DNA from: Limonium bicolor
Lineage: Eukaryota; Streptophyta; Magnoliopsida; Caryophyllales; Plumbaginaceae
Assembly (NCBI GenBank): GCA_023374045.1
Contig: CM041779.1
Coordinates: 142,063,801 to 142,127,800 of the forward strand
Length of the DNA: 64,000 bases
Direction of reading: 5' to 3'
Both the position numbers and the translations under genes were made by a program. The notes beneath the pieces were generated by a model. It was not told where the DNA came from and did no database searches. It was given only the letters and a program-made list of their open reading frames with translations. Shown here piece by piece: positions 59,686 through 64,000 of the stretch (position 1 is its first letter; every line of letters begins with the position of its first letter).

Positions 59686-62600
59686 TGTAACACCCCATCC
59701 ATAAACTTAACACTTAATCGATAATCGCAGCGGAAAACATACTTAAACATATACCAAAAGGGCGGTGTTACGCGCCGTTAGCCACCCACGTGGCTAACAA
59801 GGCTGTTACATAATATGTATCGGTCTGATCCCGCGAATCCCGAGCATAAATTACAACCTTACAAAATCACCTATCCAAAAGGAATGACAATATACCGAGT
59901 GTAACTGTACCAAAAATCACTAACCAACTTTACATCCACCAAAGGTAAACGACCTCGAGTGTACAAACACTACTCGGGTCCAACATCCAAAAATAACAAA
60001 ATATCAACAACCTAGGATCTAAAGCCATTCTGCTTCCTCGATCCTCACCCTGCAAATAAACATAGCCCCCAAAGGGGGTCAGCAACCTTTTGCTGGCATG
60101 GTTAACGTGCAGCCCGCTGACTACCGGGATACACGCAACTATTTGTCATTATAACATGGCGTTGATTTAATCATACAACATGCATATACATAACAGGAAT
60201 ATTGCAGAACAATAACAACACATACATAGTGACACAGTTCACTTTAAGTAACAACCAACATGGTTAGTCAACTTGTAAGCCTAGAGGATGTCTTCATCCT
60301 CATGTTAAGCTTAACACATATCACATTACTGTTTTGTTAGTCGGATGAATAACTTAACTTGAAAGATGAGACGGGCGTAGTGTCCCGAACACATCAACAC
60401 ATAATTTCCCCCTAGCCCGAGTGGAAGTCAGGTAGGTAGCTTTGGCTAAGCTATGGGAGGTCGAATTCCCCATAAAAGGAAAACTACCCTAACATAAGGA
60501 GAGAGCCGAATCTGATTCAGATGTCGACACCCATACATACACGCGTGACCGGAACGACCGGATTCCTCACTCCCCGGTTAGCACTCGTTAGAAGTCCCAC
60601 AATGGGAGCTTAACATCACCTCACACAAGTAAGTGTTTAAGTCCAGTTAGACATACAAGGGAAGTAAGGCACAATTCAGCAACACACGTCACAACCAAAC
60701 ACACATAGCCGGGTTAGAACGTTCCTCAGGTTGGGAACGTTGTTACCGGATACCGTTCTCTTACGTTCCTAGATTTAGGTCAACTAACAATTAGCACGCA
60801 TTTCGAGGTTACCGGTATCGGTACGCACACGTCACATTAACAATAAGAACTGTAAACTCGTTTCATGATTTAATCTTACAAGGTCGTAAACACACAGAAA
60901 AGCAAACAGCACACAAGCCGGTGTAAACCGGTAGGCAACAGACTGCAGGAAAACCATACCTTGGTCCTTGCCGCTCTAGTGTTCCACCGTACGTGGTTCC
61001 TAAACACGATTGATAACTTCGGTCAATTAATATACGAGACCTTTATTAATTTATCACTTCACTTGCCTTGTTTATTTTTCTTTCACACTTAATTATGATT
61101 TTTCCATCTTTTTAGTTGTTATTATAACCCACCTATATGTCCTAGACAAACCCCCCGCAAACGGAAGTCAAAACGGGGCTTAAACGAGCAATTTATGTTG
61201 AAAACTGTGACATGTCTGAACTTGTGTCCGGACATCAATGTTCGGACACAAGTCGAGACTTGAAAGGTGAAAACTGGCGTTTGTCCGAACTTGTGTCCAG
61301 ACATATAAGTTCGGACACAAGTCGAATGAAAATCTGGAAAATTTTTCAGCCGTCCGAACTTGTGTCCGGACATATAAGTTCGGACACAAGTCGAATGAAA
61401 ATCTGGAAAAATTTTTCAACCGTCCGAACTTGTGTCCGGACATATAAGTTCAGACACAAGTCGAATGAAAATCTGAGAAAACTCTTTCAAGTGTCCGAAC
61501 TTCCAATGTTCGGACGGAAGTTCGGACACACCTAAAACTCCGAAAAAAAATTCCGCAACGAGGCATGTCCGAACTTCCAAGTCCGGACGGAAGTTCGGAC
61601 GTGCCTGGAAGTTCATAAAACAGTGGCGTTTTCTACACCAAAAATACACCCAAACCATACACAACTTTTGGCATTATCTCCCCATGGTTATTACATGTTT
61701 CCCCCACATTATTTAGCCCACCAAAACACTTTGACCACACTCATTCCAAAGCACAATTTTGTATACAAACCCCATCATTTAACAACAACACCACAATGCA
61801 CACAACCCTTAAAGTTTGGCACTTAAACAACAACAAATTAAGCACTGAATTTCCTCATATTATTACCAACACCTGCACTTCACTGAGCATTTATATTTGC
61901 ACAAAAACAACACCCTCATACATCACACACTAGTTTAAGGTAGGTTAATTACCTTTGGTTTTCTTTTCAAAACTTTCCTCTTCTCTTCACTTCTTGTTCC
62001 TCAATCGGTACTCAACCGGATAATTTGCTACACTAATGACCAAGCCAAGATAGCCACAATGAGTATTTAGGGTTTTGATTCCATCAACCCTAGAATTTAG
62101 AATTTGCTTGAACACATTGGAGGGAATTACCTTCTATTTCAAAATGAAATGTTTGGCAATGGAAATAGGGCTAGCTCCAGCTCCTCTTGAAGATTTAACA
62201 AGCTTGAATATGAAGAGAAACAATGATGTTCAACACACATAAAAATCGGTTACCCTAAAATGGGGGAATGAACAGATTTTTGAGTTACTTCTTACCTTAG
62301 CACAACAAGGAGATGATGGGCTTCAAGAATATGAAGTTTCTTCTTCAAAATGTAGTACACCCATGGAAATTAAGTATGGTGTTTTGAGATTTTGAAAGGT
62401 ACAAAATAATCCCCAAGGTGAGAGGAGTATTTTGGTGAAAGAATTTCTTGATTTGGAGCTAGAATGAAGAAGTTACAAGGAGATGAAGTTGGGTTATTTT
62501 GTTGGCTTGCTTGCAAATCGCCATGGTTAGCAACAAGAAGAGAAAAAAGAGAGCTGGGTGAGGGGGAAGGAACCGTGAGTGAAGAGAATGAAGGGGAGAA

Positions 62601-63072
62601 AGAGAGTGTGAGAGGGAGTTAGTGTGTGAGAGTTTTATTATTTTGTATTTTAGTGTGTAAAGTGAAATTAATGGAATAGGGAGGGGAATAAAATCTGATT
62701 TTATTTTACAATGTGAGAGGGTGGCACTTGGTCATTAGCAGATAACACCCGTTAATTCCCGAACTGTCAGTTTTAACAGTTCGGGTCCGATTTCCGGAAT
62801 ATATTTTTGATTCTAAAAATTCTTAGACTTTAATTAGTATATAATTATAGTTATAAAATCAACTATAATTTATACAAGTCCGTTTTAAACGTCTAAGGTC
62901 ACGTTTTTTGGTTTTCTCGAAAAACGTGTTTTAAAGTCTCGTTTGTGCTTTTAATCCATTATATGGGTTTGTTTCCTTCGGGAATTTCCCCCACATGTTC
63001 CTAGTGACTAATTAGGTCTTAAAATATATTAATTATGTAATTAACTAACATATTAAGGTTTGGGGTATTTCA
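59686..63072 (-). repeat. A 5' LTR (right copy)
   Basis: Pairs with 49995-53330. The promoter probably lies left of about 62640, where the minus strand turns into a CT-rich leader. The hairpin array is at 61213-61600. The U5 block near 60068-60130 (gggggtcagcaacc, actaccggga) is shared with B and E. Confidence 0.93.
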
Positions 63073-64000
63073 ATAAGTAAAATACTTTTACATCTAAATG
63101 TGAGGTGGATTAGTAAGTCTAGATTTAATCATTTCTTAACTTTTATGGTATTGAAATATAACTTAATGTTTTAAGATAGAATCATTAAAAGGATTATGAT
63201 ATAATCTATATTAAACGATGATTTGGAAATTTATCTAAATAATTATCCTTAAGTTTCTTAGAATTAGATAAGCCATATAAGATACATTTATTACCAATAT
63301 TCAGGATGTGAGTTTACAGTTAAGTGAGGTATTTAGTAGTGAGAATTTATAGGAAGGTTTATAAATAGGAATTTGATACTTACAACCTTTGAACCTTTTA
63401 TTAGATAAAACTAAGTTACATAAGATATTATATTGTTATACTTTACGGTAATGGGAAGTAATGATAGGTTATTTGAATATAAAATATGGGAATTTTCATA
63501 ATAGATTATCTTATTAAATAATTAACAATTTCACTTATGAACCAGAATTTAATTCTCTGATAAATTCTACTCTATGTATATATATTGTCCATCCTAAATA
63601 CAATAAAGGAAATTAATTTATTAGGTTATTCCTTTGAAACCTTAGGTTTTGTAAAACAATTTAAAACGTATTTAAGGCTTAAGTTTAATGAAGTTTAGTA
63701 CAAAGGATTATGCATAGTCTATAGAGAGAATGTGTGTAAAAATAAAACATTTAGGAAATTAAATGTAAGTAAGGATACATAGAAGGTTATACTAAACACC
63801 TTATTGTATAGTAATAATAAAACATTAATATACCTTGTGAAACTAAATGTAAGATTAATTCGTTAAATCTAAGTTAACTATAGTATAGTTATTCAGGATG
63901 AGAAGCTATTTAACATCTTATGACAAGTTTATTAGATGGTTGTAATTAAAAGTCATTCTGAACTAAAGGTGAGATAATTGAGTTTAGCAGTTCAATTAAG
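63073..64000 (+). mobile_element. G LTR, last piece in window
   Basis: AT-rich sequence continuing G after the A insertion. No ORF of note, no LTR terminus and no repeat beyond low complexity. Confidence 0.5.

Larger units (their letters stand above)
49995..63072 (-). mobile_element. Element A: Tekay-type chromovirus carrying an AlkB gene
   Basis: A 13.1-kb Ty3/gypsy element with LTRs of 3336 and 3387 bp (49995-53330, 59686-63072), an initiator-Met PBS in a hairpin, a PPT, Gag with zinc knuckles, protease, reverse transcriptase, RNase H, integrase and a C-terminal chromodomain-like segment. Long LTRs, the iMet primer and the integrase tail place it with Tekay chromoviruses. Between gag and protease it carries an AlkB-family dioxygenase, not a normal part of this lineage. 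Coding parts have five frameshifts but, as far as I can read, no separate in-frame nonsense mutation. No perfect TSD is seen: left flank ATAAA(A), right flank ATAAG, one mismatch and one offset base. It lies in G. Confidence 0.93.
38195..64000 (+). mobile_element. Element G: plus-strand LTR, split by H and A, open at the window end
   Basis: It starts TGAAATACCCC at 38195, the plus-strand form of the terminus seen reversed in A and B, immediately after C-type interior (flank ctaat). Its own sequence is 38195-41831, 49738-49994 and 63073-64000. The pieces are AT-rich and similar in texture, with no coding frame. The right end lies beyond the window, so TSD and length are unknown. It could be a solo LTR or the 5' LTR of a full element. 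Confidence 0.6.

Noticed and set aside
49990..63077. A perfect target-site duplication for element A
   Set aside because: The flanks give ATAAA(A) and ATAAG. One base differs and the register is off by one, so I do not claim it.

Overview
This window is plant nuclear DNA made almost entirely of nested LTR retrotransposons. The evidence is Ty3/gypsy gag-pol protein, primer-binding sites (PBS) matching plant initiator-Met, Arg and Asp tRNAs, LTRs of 1.6-5.6 kb, and four clear 5-bp target-site duplications (TSDs). AT-rich LTRs and a plant-type AlkB protein fit an angiosperm, perhaps a eudicot; I cannot name the species. No ordinary host gene, rRNA or tRNA gene was found.

Layout, left to right. 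Element E (1-1741) is the right end of a plus-strand LTR. Element C is an old minus-strand non-autonomous element, broken into 1742-1803, 11145-11755 and 29627-37505. Its LTR ends at 37505, and a second stretch of the same internal sequence follows at 37506-38194. Two insertions split C. F (1809-11139, TSD AGACT) is a Tat/Ogre-like non-autonomous element full of tandem repeats and hairpins. D (11761-29621, TSD CATAC) is a solo LTR of about 5.6 kb. D is itself split by B (16649-28861, TSD GTCCT), a 12.2-kb non-autonomous relative of C with 3.6-kb LTRs and a 4.9-kb internal region without recognisable coding sequence. From 38195 to the window end lies G, a plus-strand LTR that begins with a 1-kb tandem duplication. 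G is interrupted by H (41837-49732, TSD TATAG, Athila-like, one 385-codon ORF and a nested 538-bp Mutator-type foldback element) and by A (49995-63072).

Element A is the only element with gag and pol, and the most interesting object here. It is a 13.1-kb Tekay-type chromovirus read on the minus strand. Its gag is broken by two short introns at conserved codon junctions. Between gag and the protease lies a reverse-transcribed-looking copy of a cellular AlkB-family 2-oxoglutarate/Fe(II) dioxygenase, with the HxD...H...RxNxTxR signature intact. One phase-1 splice donor at the end of gag is frame-compatible with two acceptors, one at AlkB (57923) and one at protease/pol (56985). This predicts alternative Gag-AlkB and Gag-Pol proteins from one element. 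Five single-base-type frameshifts are present in the assembled copy. They may be real decay or base-calling errors.

A, B, C, D and E share LTR-end blocks, and A and B also share the PBS hairpin. A is therefore a plausible helper for the non-autonomous B/C family. Six LTR families in the window independently carry short hairpins or hairpin arrays built around CCG/CGG arms, which is the main unexplained structural theme.
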